Shown piece after piece: positions 8,619-17,120 of a DNA stretch of 64,000 nucleotides. Source of the DNA: UBA1563 sp037440065. Its GTDB lineage: Bacteria; Bacteroidota; Ignavibacteria; Ignavibacteriales; Ignavibacteriaceae. Both the position numbers and the translations under genes were made by a program. The stretch's first letter is position 1. Each line of letters opens with the position of its first letter. The stretch is from assembly GCA_037440065.1 (NCBI GenBank), contig JBBIUV010000020.1, positions 1-64,000 of the forward strand, given 5' to 3'. Under the pieces are notes generated by a model. It did not search any database, had not been told where the DNA came from, and saw nothing but the letters and a program-made list of their open reading frames with translations.

Positions 8619-9911
8619 ATGGGAATGACCATAGTTCAAAAAATATTAGCAAAAGCAACGGGACAAGCGTCAGTCAAAGTTGGCGATGTTATTGAACCCG
8701 CTGTTGATGTGGCAATGTCTCACGAAAATGCTGCATTGGTTATCAATCAATTTTTAGAAGTTTATGATGGAACCGGACTTGAGCCAAACGTTTGGGATCC
8801 TTCAAAGATTGCCATCATTTTCGATCACCGCGTGCCGGCAGAAAGCAGCAAGACGGCTTCCAATCACAAAAAAATTCGTGAGTTTGTTTCGGCACAAGGC
8901 ATAACAAAATTTCATGACATCCGCGGAGACGAAGGCGGAATCTGTCATCAAATTCTTCCTGAGAATGGATACATTCGCCCGGGTTATGTTGTTGTTGGAA
9001 CAGATAGCCACACTACAACGCATGGAGCTCTTGGCGCTTTTTCATTTGGGATCGGCGCAACAGAAATGGCGAGTGTGTGGACACTCGGAACCGTTTTAAA
9101 TGTTGAAGTTCCGGGAACAATCAAAGTAGTAATTAACGGAGAGCTTTCGGAATATGTTTCCCCAAAAGATATTATTCTTCATCTCATTGGAAAAATTTCT
9201 GCTCAAGGTGCAAACTTTAAGGTGATCGAATTTCACGGAGAAGCAATTAAAAAAATGTCAACCTCCGGAAGACTCGTTCTTAGCAACATGAGCGTTGAAG
9301 CGGGCGCTACTGCTGGCATTGTTCCTGCTGATGAAGAAACCGTTCGTTACTTACGGGAAGTTGCCGGAGTAACTGATGAACTTGAATTTGTATTGCCTGA
9401 TGCTGATGCTGAGTATGACCAAATTGTGGAGATTGATGCAAGCAAGCTAACTCCGCAAATCGCATGTCCCCATACAGTTGATAATGTAAAACCAATTGAA
9501 GCGGTTGAAGGAATAAAAATAAATCAAATTGTTATCGGTTCTTGCACAAACGGAAGACTTGACGATCTTGAGATTGCCGCAAATATTTTAAGAGGGAAAA
9601 AAGTAAATCAAGAGACAAGAATGCTCATCTTTCCGGCTTCATGGAAAATTTATAAAGAAGCGCTTAACGCTGGATATATAATGGACTTTATAAGTGCGGG
9701 TGCAGTTGTTATGAATCCAGGTTGCGGATGCTGCTTGGGAGTCCATCAAGGAGCTTTGGGAGATAAAGAAATTTCTCTATCAACAACGAACAGAAATTTT
9801 AAAGGAAGACAGGGCAATCCAAATGCCGATGTTTACCTTTGTTCTCCGGCGGTGGCAGCAGCAAGCGCAATAACCGGAGTGATTACGAATCCAGTGAAAG
9901 GAATAAATTAA
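8619..9911 (+). CDS. Isopropylmalate/citramalate isomerase-type hydro-lyase, large subunit
   Basis: A 430-residue aconitase-superfamily large subunit of the short, archaeal-type LeuC/homoaconitase group. The [4Fe-4S] ligands are Cys309 (GSCTNGR), Cys369 and Cys372 (NPGCGCCLG; an extra Cys371 takes the place of the usual Pro/Ala). GTDSHTTTHGALG and KMSTSGRLVLSNMS are further family signatures. With the small subunit it catalyses water removal and re-addition on 2- or 3-hydroxydiacids. In leucine synthesis the substrate is isopropylmalate; the same enzymes also isomerise R-citramalate via citraconate to 3-methylmalate, which fits this operon. SD TGGAG at 8604-8608 fits the ATG at 8619; a second in-frame ATG lies at 8625. 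Confidence 0.88.
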   Translation: MGMTIVQKILAKATGQASVKVGDVIEPAVDVAMSHENAALVINQFLEVYDGTGLEPNVWDPSKIAIIFDHRVPAESSKTASNHKKIREFVSAQGITKFHDIRGDEGGICHQILPENGYIRPGYVVVGTDSHTTTHGALGAFSFGIGATEMASVWTLGTVLNVEVPGTIKVVINGELSEYVSPKDIILHLIGKISAQGANFKVIEFHGEAIKKMSTSGRLVLSNMSVEAGATAGIVPADEETVRYLREVAGVTDELEFVLPDADAEYDQIVEIDASKLTPQIACPHTVDNVKPIEAVEGIKINQIVIGSCTNGRLDDLEIAANILRGKKVNQETRMLIFPASWKIYKEALNAGYIMDFISAGAVVMNPGCGCCLGVHQGALGDKEISLSTTNRNFKGRQGNPNADVYLCSPAVAAASAITGVITNPVKGIN

Positions 9912-9912
9912 A

Positions 9913-10416
9913 ATGATATCAAATGTAATAGCAAAATTTGGTGATGATATTTCTACCGATACAATTTATCCAGGCAGATTTATGGCGACTGTTCTTCCAA
10001 GTGAAACTCCTCAATTCGCGTTTATGGATGAAAAAGAACTCAACACAAAATTGAACAGCAAACAAGTTCCCCCAAACAGCGTAATTGTTGCTAACAATAA
10101 TTTCGGTTGCGGTTCCTCGCGCGAACAGGCGGCATCAACATTAAAAGGATGGGAGTTAATCGTAGTTGCAAGAAATTTTGCGCGAATCTTTTTGCAGAAC
10201 TCGATTAATCTTGGATTAAGGACAATTATTTGTCCAACAATCGAAGCAAATGAAAACGATGTTCTCGAAATAGGTGAAACTGAAATTCTTAATAAAACAA
10301 GCGGGAAGAAATTTGCGATTGAACCCTTACCGCAAGCTCGTCAGGCGATTATTGATGCTGGAGGACTTATCGCCTACACAAAGAAAAAATTGATGGAGAA
10401 ATCAGGAAGGAATTAA
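9913..10416 (+). CDS. Isopropylmalate/citramalate isomerase-type hydro-lyase, small subunit
   Basis: A 167-residue swivelling-domain subunit (LeuD type), full length, starting 1 nt after the large subunit stops. It has GDDISTDTIYPG at the N-terminus and the active-site NNFGCGSSREQAA loop. The short substrate-recognition loop that is YLRT/YLRM in homoaconitase-like subunits reads F-M-A-T here (after YPGR). The Arg that grips the long-chain carboxylate in homoaconitases is therefore absent, which argues against homocitrate and for a small or hydrophobic substituent such as the methyl of citramalate. Last gene of the operon. Confidence 0.88.
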   Translation: MISNVIAKFGDDISTDTIYPGRFMATVLPSETPQFAFMDEKELNTKLNSKQVPPNSVIVANNNFGCGSSREQAASTLKGWELIVVARNFARIFLQNSINLGLRTIICPTIEANENDVLEIGETEILNKTSGKKFAIEPLPQARQAIIDAGGLIAYTKKKLMEKSGRN

Positions 10417-10429
10417 AACCTCTTTGCAT

Positions 10430-10479
10430 GGTTGAATGGAGGTATGATTGAATGACTTTTTTCATCCATCCATTCAACC
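10430..10479 (+). terminator. Inverted repeat after the operon, terminator-like without T-run
   Basis: GGTTGAATGGA (10430-10440) pairs perfectly with TCCATTCAACC (10469-10479), with further imperfect pairing inside. It begins 14 bases after the stop of the last operon gene. No T-run follows, so it may be an RNA-stabilising hairpin rather than a classic intrinsic terminator. Confidence 0.5.
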
Positions 10480-10620
10480 GTTAAATAATGCACTGGAAAT
10501 ATTCAAGATAATTTTCTCATCACCTTATTCCTTTCCCATCAACCATCTCTTCTCCATTTCATTCTATCGCAAAATAATCCTAATTTTGTATCGAAAAACT
10601 TAAAGAACAAAGAGGTAAAA

Positions 10621-11940
10621 ATTTTAAACAAAATTATCATTTTCGTTTTCATTTCAATTAGTTTATTCGCCCAAACGGGAGAGCGGGAATTAAGAAAAAC
10701 TTATTATCCAGGCGGTCAAATCAAAACCGAAGGAGAATACCTTGATGGGAAAGCCGATGGTGTTTTAAAGGAGTTCTATCCTTCCGGTAAAGTGTGGAAG
10801 GAATGGAACTTTGTTAACGGAAAAGAGGAAGGCATCTCAAAAATTTATTTTGAAGATGGTCTGCTAAGTATTGAATGGACTTTTCACAACGGATTGAAAG
10901 ACGGAATTGCTCGCTGGTATTACGAGAATGGTAAATTGTGGTCGGAGCAAAACTATCTCGTTGGATTACTCGAAGGTATTACAAAAACGTATTATAAAAC
11001 CGGCGAACTGCAAGGTGAATGGCTATATCAAAATGGACAACTGAACGGGATTTCGAAAACGTTTTTCATCTCCGGCAAAGTTGAAGTTGAAAGAAATTTT
11101 GTTAACGGAATGCTAAACGGCAAAACGAAAATTTTCCACGACAATAAAATCATAGCCCTTGAAGCAACATATATCAATGACAAAATTGTTGGGGATGTTT
11201 TTATTTATGACGCCGCCGGATTGCTTAGAGTAAAAGATACCTACGTGAATAACGAAGTTGTTAACCGTATCCGTTATGATTATCTCGGTAAACAAGAATC
11301 GCACGAAAAGTTTGACCGCACCTATTATAATAACGGTGTGTTAAAGTCAGAAGTATTTGTAAAAGACGGTTTGAAAACCGGAGCTCTAAAAAATTATTAC
11401 GAAAGCGGATTTCTAAAAGAGGAATGGAATTATACGAACGATACGCTTCAAGGAAATGCTTTCACTTTTTTTGAAAATGGAATTGTTGCATCTGAGTCGG
11501 AATATTTGAACGGAAGAAAAGAGAGTTCTGAAAAAAAATTCTTTAGCGATGGCACGTTAAAAGGTGATAGAATATTTGTGAATGATAAACCGGACGGAAT
11601 AGCTTTAACTTATTACCGTAATGGAAATCTTGCTTCGTCTTATCATCATGAAAATGGGATTTTAAATGGAGTTTATCAACGCTATTTTGAAAATGGAGTG
11701 ATGCAGTCGGAAGAAATTTTTAAGGATGGGGAAATATCCGGCGAGAAAAAAATCTTTAATAAAGTTGGTGTACAGAGGCGAACCGAGCTTTATTATCAAG
11801 GTATCCTCGATGGTTGGGTGAAAGATTATTTTGCAAATGGAAATGTTCGGAAAGAAAAATTTTATCGAGATGGCATCCTTGAGAAGAGCAAAGAATTTGG
11901 TCCAGACGGATCAATAATTAAAATATTCGGTTATAATTAG
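10621..11940 (+). CDS. Secreted MORN/YwqK-repeat protein, likely ATT start
   Basis: The protein consists of about 18 tandem repeats of roughly 22 residues, of the type (Y/F)(Y/F).NG.....(Y/W).NG...G. These are MORN-like repeats as in proteins annotated as YwqK-family antitoxin. The first ATG in frame is at 10792, but the open frame extends upstream. From 10621 it encodes a good signal peptide (hydrophobic IIIFVFISISLFAQ, cleavage near AQ) and two more intact repeats. The only plausible initiator there is ATT at 10621, with AGAGG at 10611-10615 spaced 5 nt. This gives 439 residues. Function is unknown; the repeat mediates protein or membrane contact in other systems. An export signal makes a cytoplasmic antitoxin role unlikely. 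Confidence 0.75.
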   Translation: MLNKIIIFVFISISLFAQTGERELRKTYYPGGQIKTEGEYLDGKADGVLKEFYPSGKVWKEWNFVNGKEEGISKIYFEDGLLSIEWTFHNGLKDGIARWYYENGKLWSEQNYLVGLLEGITKTYYKTGELQGEWLYQNGQLNGISKTFFISGKVEVERNFVNGMLNGKTKIFHDNKIIALEATYINDKIVGDVFIYDAAGLLRVKDTYVNNEVVNRIRYDYLGKQESHEKFDRTYYNNGVLKSEVFVKDGLKTGALKNYYESGFLKEEWNYTNDTLQGNAFTFFENGIVASESEYLNGRKESSEKKFFSDGTLKGDRIFVNDKPDGIALTYYRNGNLASSYHHENGILNGVYQRYFENGVMQSEEIFKDGEISGEKKIFNKVGVQRRTELYYQGILDGWVKDYFANGNVRKEKFYRDGILEKSKEFGPDGSIIKIFGYN

Positions 11941-11951
11941 GTTGACTTGTT

Positions 11952-12848
11952 ATGAAAAAGAAAAACAAAGAAAATTATAGAGTCGGAGTTCTTCAACTTA
12001 CTTTTTCTTCCGATGTAAATAAAAATTTGAAGAAGGCGGTGGATTGGGTAAAGAAAGCTGCTAAGCAAGGTGCTGAAATTGTTTGTCTTCCTGAACTTTA
12101 CCGTTCTCAATATTTTTGTCAGAAAGAAGACACTTCACTTTTTGATTTAGCCGAAACTATTCCAGGGACTTCTTCCATAGCGTTTCAAAAAGTTGCAAAG
12201 GAAAACAAAGTTAGCATAATCGTTCCGATATTTGAAAAAAGAGCAAACGGACTTTATCACAACACCGTAATTATTATTAATTCGAACGGGAAGATTCTTG
12301 GAACTTACCGCAAAATGCACATTCCGGACGATCCGGCGTTTTATGAAAAATATTATTTCACTCCGGGTGATCTTGGATTTAAAGCATTCCAAACAAAAAC
12401 CGGAAAAATTGGAACTCTTATTTGTTGGGATCAGTGGTACCCGGAAGGAGCCCGTTTGACCGCATTACAGGGGGCTACAACACTCTTTTATCCAACGGCG
12501 ATAGGCTGGCATCCTTATGAAAAAGAGCAGTACGGAAAAGCGCAGCGCGATTCGTGGATAACGATTCAACGGAGCCACGCGATTGCAAACGGTATTTATG
12601 TCGCTTCAGCAAACCGAGTCGGATTTGAAAAGACTGTTGAGACTCAAGCCGGACTTGAATTTTGGGGTTCATCTTTTATCTGTGATCCGCAGGGAGTTAT
12701 GCTTGCAGAAGCTTCAACCGATAAAGAGGAAATATTAATAGCTGAAGTAGATCTTGCTCATTTAGAAGAGGTGCGGCGTAACTGGCCATTTTTACGCGAT
12801 AGAAGAATCGACGCTTATGGTGAGATTACTAAACGGTTTATTGACTAA
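11952..12848 (+). CDS. aguB: N-carbamoylputrescine amidase (nitrilase family)
   Basis: A 298-residue carbon-nitrogen hydrolase of full family length. The catalytic triad is Glu48 (LPELYRSQYF), Lys121 (YRKMHIPDDP) and Cys158 (LICWDQWYPE). The FYEKYYFTPGD segment and the DQWYPEGAR context are specific to N-carbamoylputrescine amidohydrolases. The enzyme converts N-carbamoylputrescine to putrescine, CO2 and ammonia, the last step of the agmatine route. Its partner, agmatine deiminase, lies 2.4 kb downstream at 15244. It begins 11 nt after the MORN-repeat gene, with no strong SD. Confidence 0.92.
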   Translation: MKKKNKENYRVGVLQLTFSSDVNKNLKKAVDWVKKAAKQGAEIVCLPELYRSQYFCQKEDTSLFDLAETIPGTSSIAFQKVAKENKVSIIVPIFEKRANGLYHNTVIIINSNGKILGTYRKMHIPDDPAFYEKYYFTPGDLGFKAFQTKTGKIGTLICWDQWYPEGARLTALQGATTLFYPTAIGWHPYEKEQYGKAQRDSWITIQRSHAIANGIYVASANRVGFEKTVETQAGLEFWGSSFICDPQGVMLAEASTDKEEILIAEVDLAHLEEVRRNWPFLRDRRIDAYGEITKRFID

Positions 12849-12868
12849 TTGTTGCAGTTGGAGGAAAG

Positions 12869-14146
12869 ATGAAAAAAATAGTTCTGGCTTTGTCCTTTAT
12901 AATTGCTGGATTGAATTATCCACAACTTCATTTCACGACAATTATTCAATTAGGAAATGATTATTGTTATTCTATGAATATAGATTCGAGTGGAAATTTT
13001 TATTTTGCGACCACTCGGAATCTTTTCGTTTCAACAGATAATGGAGTTAATTGGGAAAAATCATTTTCACTTCCAGATTCAAGGTATTGGGATTACATTA
13101 ATGTAATTACGATAGGAAGAAAAAATGATGTTTTCATAGGAATCAGTAACCCAGGAGAAATTTATCGATCCAGAGACACCGGCAAAACATGGGAAATTTT
13201 CTTGAGCAAGAATTTAACCCAAGGTTATGTTGATGATATTATTGTTGATACAGCCGGAACCATTTTTGTCGCCTCAAACCATATTATTCTTACGCTACAA
13301 GAAAGTGATTCGATTTGGCAAAGTCACAATATTCGTTTTTTTCATCCTTATATTGGAACGACCTGGTCTCTCTTTATTAGTCGAAATGGGACTTTGTTTG
13401 CGGGGACAGATGCAGGTTTATGTCGTTCGACTGATAATGGCATGAACTGGAATTTAGTCTATGACAATAATTTTGATGATTTTATGTGCTTTGCTCAAAG
13501 TCCAAACGGAACATTGTATATGGGAGGTACCGATAGAGGGACTGGTCTTTATAGAAGTTCAGATGATGGACTAACTTGGAAACGTTTTGGATTCAATCTT
13601 GCTCTTGAGCGCAGAGGAATTACGACAACTTCTGATGGGAAAATATTTTTAACAGCTAAAACAACCGGGATGGGAACTACTGATCTTTATTCGACTACTG
13701 AAAACAACGATTCATTGTTTGTTAAACATAATATGAGTCTAGGCCGATCCTACCCTTTAATTCATCCCAACGGATATCTCTATCTCAATTATGGTTGCTA
13801 TCTATTGAAAAGTACTGAACGAGTCGATGTTGACAGACAAATTCATCTTCCACCCACGCCAGAGATCATTTATAATTTTAGCTTGGAGCAAAATTATCCA
13901 AATCCTTTTAACTCTAAGACAAAAATAAAATACTCGGTGCCGAGCGGAGCAAAGGAATTATCATCTTCAACACTTTATGTTTATGATATTCTTGGGAATA
14001 AATTGGCAACACTTGTGGATGGAAACAAAGCTGCTGGGGATTATGAAGTAGAATTCGATGCAAGTACTCTTGCAAGTGGAATTTATTATTATCAACTGCA
14101 AATAGGCGAATTGCTCGAAACCAAGAAAATGATTCTGTTGAAGTAA
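12869..14146 (+). CDS. T9SS-secreted protein with BNR/Asp-box repeats
   Basis: A 425-residue exported protein. A signal peptide (about 1-18) is followed by a beta-propeller-like region with at least four Asp-box motifs: STDNGVNW, SRDTGKTW, STDNGMNW and SSDDGLTW. These are typical of BNR/sialidase-like or YCF48-type propellers. From about 345 it has a T9SS sorting domain (FSLEQNYPNPFN ... GIYYYQLQ ... KKMILLK). Such proteins are extracellular; the repeat alone does not imply sialidase activity and no catalytic residues are recognisable. SD GGAGGAAAG lies just upstream of the ATG. It follows the amidase gene by 20 nt and is followed by a terminator. Confidence 0.85.
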   Translation: MKKIVLALSFIIAGLNYPQLHFTTIIQLGNDYCYSMNIDSSGNFYFATTRNLFVSTDNGVNWEKSFSLPDSRYWDYINVITIGRKNDVFIGISNPGEIYRSRDTGKTWEIFLSKNLTQGYVDDIIVDTAGTIFVASNHIILTLQESDSIWQSHNIRFFHPYIGTTWSLFISRNGTLFAGTDAGLCRSTDNGMNWNLVYDNNFDDFMCFAQSPNGTLYMGGTDRGTGLYRSSDDGLTWKRFGFNLALERRGITTTSDGKIFLTAKTTGMGTTDLYSTTENNDSLFVKHNMSLGRSYPLIHPNGYLYLNYGCYLLKSTERVDVDRQIHLPPTPEIIYNFSLEQNYPNPFNSKTKIKYSVPSGAKELSSSTLYVYDILGNKLATLVDGNKAAGDYEVEFDASTLASGIYYYQLQIGELLETKKMILLK

Positions 14147-14185
14147 ACAAATAATTTAAGTGATAGAAAATCTGTTTTAAAACGG

Positions 14186-14220
14186 AACGTCCAGAATATT
14201 TTATATCCTGGACGTTTTTA
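14186..14220 (+). terminator. Intrinsic terminator
   Basis: Stem AACGTCCAG (14186-14194) / CTGGACGTT (14208-14216), extendable through an A-T rich section with one mismatch, followed by a T-run. It ends the T9SS gene at 14146. Confidence 0.88.
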
Positions 14221-14274
14221 GTTTTGATCTTCTAGGAGTGAAGAGATATCATCACCGGCTTCGAAGAGTGATAA

Positions 14275-15027
14275 CTATTTTACAATATCCAACAATTCAA
14301 CTTCAAAAGTAAGTACGGTTGCAGGCGGAATCGTTTCTCCCCGTCCCATTTCTCCATAAGCGAGGTTGTAGGGAATAAAAAATTGGAATTTATCACCAAC
14401 CTGCATCAACTGTAATCCTTCTGTCCATCCTTTAATTACTTGATTAAGTGGAAACGTGGCTGGTTCGTTTCTATCGTATGAACTATCAAATACTTTTCCG
14501 TCAAGTAGTGTTCCTTTGTAATGTACCTTCACTTGATCGGTAGCCTTCGGAGATGCACCGTTTCCCTTTGAAAGAATTTTATATTGTAGTCCGCTCTCGG
14601 TAGTTAGAACGCCTTCTTTCTTTTTGTTTTCTTCAAGAAAAGTTTCACTTTCTTTTTTATTCTTTTCGATTACCGGAGCCATTTCATTTTTCTTTTTCGC
14701 CTCAGCCAACTGCTGCATCTCGGCTTGTCGTGCCTGCATCTTTTGATTTAGGGCAGTTAAACATTGCATAGTTTTTTCTTCGTTCAAAATTGGCTTCCCG
14801 TTTGCCGCATCTTTTAACGATGCAATAAGAACGTCCAGATTAAGCTGAACTAGCGGGTCTTTTAAATTGGCATAAATATTTTGACCGATTGCATAACTGA
14901 TTGAGTCACCCGCAGTTTTTAATACAACCGGAGCAGAAGTCTCTTTTTTTGCCGATGATTTTTTACTCTGTGCAAATGCGACCGAAAAGATCATTAAGGT
15001 TAAAACAAATAATTTTATCACCTTCAT
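14275..15027 (-). CDS. FKBP-type peptidyl-prolyl isomerase, periplasmic (FkpA/Mip type)
   Basis: A 250-residue exported foldase. It has a signal peptide (VLTLMIFSVAFAQS), an alpha-helical FKBP_N dimerisation domain (about 45-140, rich in Q, E and K) and a C-terminal FKBP domain (about 145-250) with VHYKGTLLDGKVFDSS, FPLNQVIKGWTEGLQLM, IPYNLAYG and ATVLTFEVELL. It accelerates proline isomerisation and acts as a chaperone for envelope proteins. SD AGGAAA precedes the ATG. The gene is divergent from agmatine deiminase, with a 216-base shared upstream region. Confidence 0.92.
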   Translation of the reverse strand: MKVIKLFVLTLMIFSVAFAQSKKSSAKKETSAPVVLKTAGDSISYAIGQNIYANLKDPLVQLNLDVLIASLKDAANGKPILNEEKTMQCLTALNQKMQARQAEMQQLAEAKKKNEMAPVIEKNKKESETFLEENKKKEGVLTTESGLQYKILSKGNGASPKATDQVKVHYKGTLLDGKVFDSSYDRNEPATFPLNQVIKGWTEGLQLMQVGDKFQFFIPYNLAYGEMGRGETIPPATVLTFEVELLDIVK

Positions 15028-15243
15028 TCGATTTCCTTTTTATAGATTATTTTTGAATAAATACGCTGTGAAAATACTTTCATTGAATGAGAGAACCAAA
15101 CACTGAAATTTAACGCGTTGAAGTTTGTAGACCTCATTTTGTCGTTTGAAAGGTGAAAAAGTTTGAAGTTGTGATGCAGCGAAAAGTTTCCCGAATTTTC
15201 CGTAATTTTTGTTGAGAAAATTAAATCCGGAATAAAAACTAAC

Positions 15244-16287
15244 ATGAAGCATAATCAAGCTATAAGAGTTCCCGCCGAATGGGAAAAACATAATTCAACT
15301 TTAATTGCATGGCCGGCTAATAAGGAAGATTGGCCCGGCAAGTTCACCCCGATCCAATGGGTGTATGGTGAAATCGTACGCTATCTTTCACGAAATGAAA
15401 AAGTTCTAATCATCGTTCAAGATTCTGCTCAACAAAAAAACGCTGAGAGGGTTTTGCGAAAGAATTATGTTGATCTGACCAACATTCAATTCATCATCAA
15501 GAAGACCGACCGAGGCTGGATGCGTGATTCTTCTCCGGCTTTTGTTAAAAGAAATAACAAAACGGAAGCCATTCATTTTCTGTTTAACGGCTGGGCGAAA
15601 TATGATAATTGGAAACTCGACCGCAAAATACCCGAACAAATTTCAAAAACTTTCAACCTTCCCTTAACCGTTGTAAAATATAATGAGCGGCATGTTGTTC
15701 TTGAAGGCGGCGCTATTGATTCAAACGGAAGCGGCACACTTTTAACAACCGAAGAATGTCTTCTTGATGAAAAAACTCAAACACGTAATCCGGGTTTAAC
15801 AAAAAACGATTATGAAAAAGTTTTCAACAAGTATTTGGGAATTGAAAAAATTATCTGGTTGGGGAAAGGAATTGCCGGAGACGATACGCACGGACACGTT
15901 GACGATCTTTGCCGTTTTGTAAACGAAAAAACTGTTGTTCTTTGCCGTGAAGAAAATCCTAATGATGAAAATTATTTCTTGCTAAATGAGAATGCCGAAC
16001 GGTTACAAAACCAAACAACTGCCACCGGAGAAAAACTGGAAGTAATATCGCTTCCAATGCCCTCTCCATTACTGTTTGATGGAATGAAACTTCCGGCAAG
16101 TTACGCAAATTTTTATATCGCAAATAACATTGTGTTGGTTCCAACATTCAACGATGAAAAAGATAGAATTGCGTTAGGAATTCTATCTGAACTTTTCTCG
16201 CAAAGAAAAGTAATCGGCATTCACGCAGTTGATCTTGTCTGGGGACTTGGAACTCTGCATTGTCTCTCGCATGAAATACCGAAATGA
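15244..16287 (+). CDS. aguA: Agmatine deiminase
   Basis: A 347-residue peptidylarginine-deiminase-fold enzyme, the usual size. Signatures are TLIAWPANKEDWPG at the N-terminus, DRGWMRDSSPAF, VLEGGAIDSNG, the catalytic-His segment DDTHGHVDD and the C-terminal catalytic Cys340 in GTLHCLSHE. It hydrolyses agmatine to N-carbamoylputrescine and ammonia, supplying the amidase at 11952. No arginine decarboxylase lies in the window, so agmatine must come from elsewhere. Confidence 0.93.
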   Translation: MKHNQAIRVPAEWEKHNSTLIAWPANKEDWPGKFTPIQWVYGEIVRYLSRNEKVLIIVQDSAQQKNAERVLRKNYVDLTNIQFIIKKTDRGWMRDSSPAFVKRNNKTEAIHFLFNGWAKYDNWKLDRKIPEQISKTFNLPLTVVKYNERHVVLEGGAIDSNGSGTLLTTEECLLDEKTQTRNPGLTKNDYEKVFNKYLGIEKIIWLGKGIAGDDTHGHVDDLCRFVNEKTVVLCREENPNDENYFLLNENAERLQNQTTATGEKLEVISLPMPSPLLFDGMKLPASYANFYIANNIVLVPTFNDEKDRIALGILSELFSQRKVIGIHAVDLVWGLGTLHCLSHEIPK

Positions 16288-16309
16288 AAAGTTAAAGAGG
16301 ATATTACAA

Positions 16310-17041
16310 ATGAAAAATTTATTTATGTTCTTCGTTTTTCTTTTTTCAGGTTTTAGTTTAGCTGAAGAAAATACACTTCAATCAGATGTAATTAATGCAT
16401 CCACCGGTGATCTTAAAATTACTTTTATTAGTCATGCCTCGCTAATGTTTGAATTCAACAAAAAAATAATTTATGTTGATCCGGTTAGTATGTTTGGAGA
16501 TTATTCTAAATTACCAAAAGCAGATTTAATACTTGTTACTCACGGTCATCCCGACCATCTTGACTTGAAGACCATAGAATTAATTAAGAAAAAAGAGACT
16601 CAATTAATTTGTAACGAAGCATCTCAGCCTACTTTAGCAGGTGGTAAAGTCTTGAAAAACGGCGACAAAACTTCATTTAAAGGAATTGAAATTTTTGCTG
16701 TTCCAGCGTATAACTTAGTCCAAAAAAGAGATAATGGAGAAGTGTTTCATCCAAAAGGAATTGGAAATGGTTACGTGATCACTTTTGGAAATATAAAAGT
16801 TTATGTTGCCGGGGATACCGAAAATATTCCCGAGATGAAAAATCTTAAAGGAATTGATATCGCTTTTCTGCCAATGAATTTACCGTACACAATGACTCCC
16901 GCAATGGTGGCGGACGCCGTTAAAATGTTTAATCCAAAAATTCTTTATCCGTATCATACCGGAATTACTGATGTGGATGAATTAGTTAAACTGTTGAAGG
17001 ATAAAAAGGATTGCGAAGTGAGAATTAGAAAAATGAAATAA
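16310..17041 (+). CDS. Secreted metallo-beta-lactamase-fold hydrolase (UlaG/UPF0173-like)
   Basis: A 243-residue protein with a signal peptide (about 1-19, ending SLAEE) and a metallo-hydrolase fold: metal motif THGHPDHLD, VAGDTE and the C-terminal PYHTG histidine. The family (UPF0173/UlaG-like) includes metal-dependent hydrolases of uncertain substrate, and none can be assigned here. An in-frame extension would overlap the deiminase gene, but AGAGGA at 16296-16301 and the perfect signal peptide fix the start at 16310. It lies 22 nt after aguA and is probably co-transcribed. Confidence 0.82.
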   Translation: MKNLFMFFVFLFSGFSLAEENTLQSDVINASTGDLKITFISHASLMFEFNKKIIYVDPVSMFGDYSKLPKADLILVTHGHPDHLDLKTIELIKKKETQLICNEASQPTLAGGKVLKNGDKTSFKGIEIFAVPAYNLVQKRDNGEVFHPKGIGNGYVITFGNIKVYVAGDTENIPEMKNLKGIDIAFLPMNLPYTMTPAMVADAVKMFNPKILYPYHTGITDVDELVKLLKDKKDCEVRIRKMK

Positions 17042-17071
17042 TATTTTTCTAATGAAGATGTTTAAAATGAT

Positions 17072-17107
17072 AAACCTCCAAAGTTTCAAAAACATTGGAG
17101 GTTTTTA
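17072..17107. terminator. Bidirectional terminator between converging genes
   Basis: AAACCTCCAA (17072-17081) pairs with TTGGAGGTTT (17095-17104), with T-rich DNA on the plus side and A-rich before it. It sits between the stop codons of the hydrolase (17041, plus) and the deoxyhypusine-synthase-like gene (17121, minus). Confidence 0.85.
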
Positions 17108-17120
17108 TTTAGATCAAATG

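Noticed and set aside
10792..11940. YwqK-type antitoxin of a toxin-antitoxin pair
   Set aside because: The extended frame has a signal peptide and no toxin gene adjoins; the name reflects only the repeat.
12869..14146. Sialidase
   Set aside because: Asp-box repeats are present but the catalytic Arg triad, Tyr and Asp of sialidases are not identifiable.
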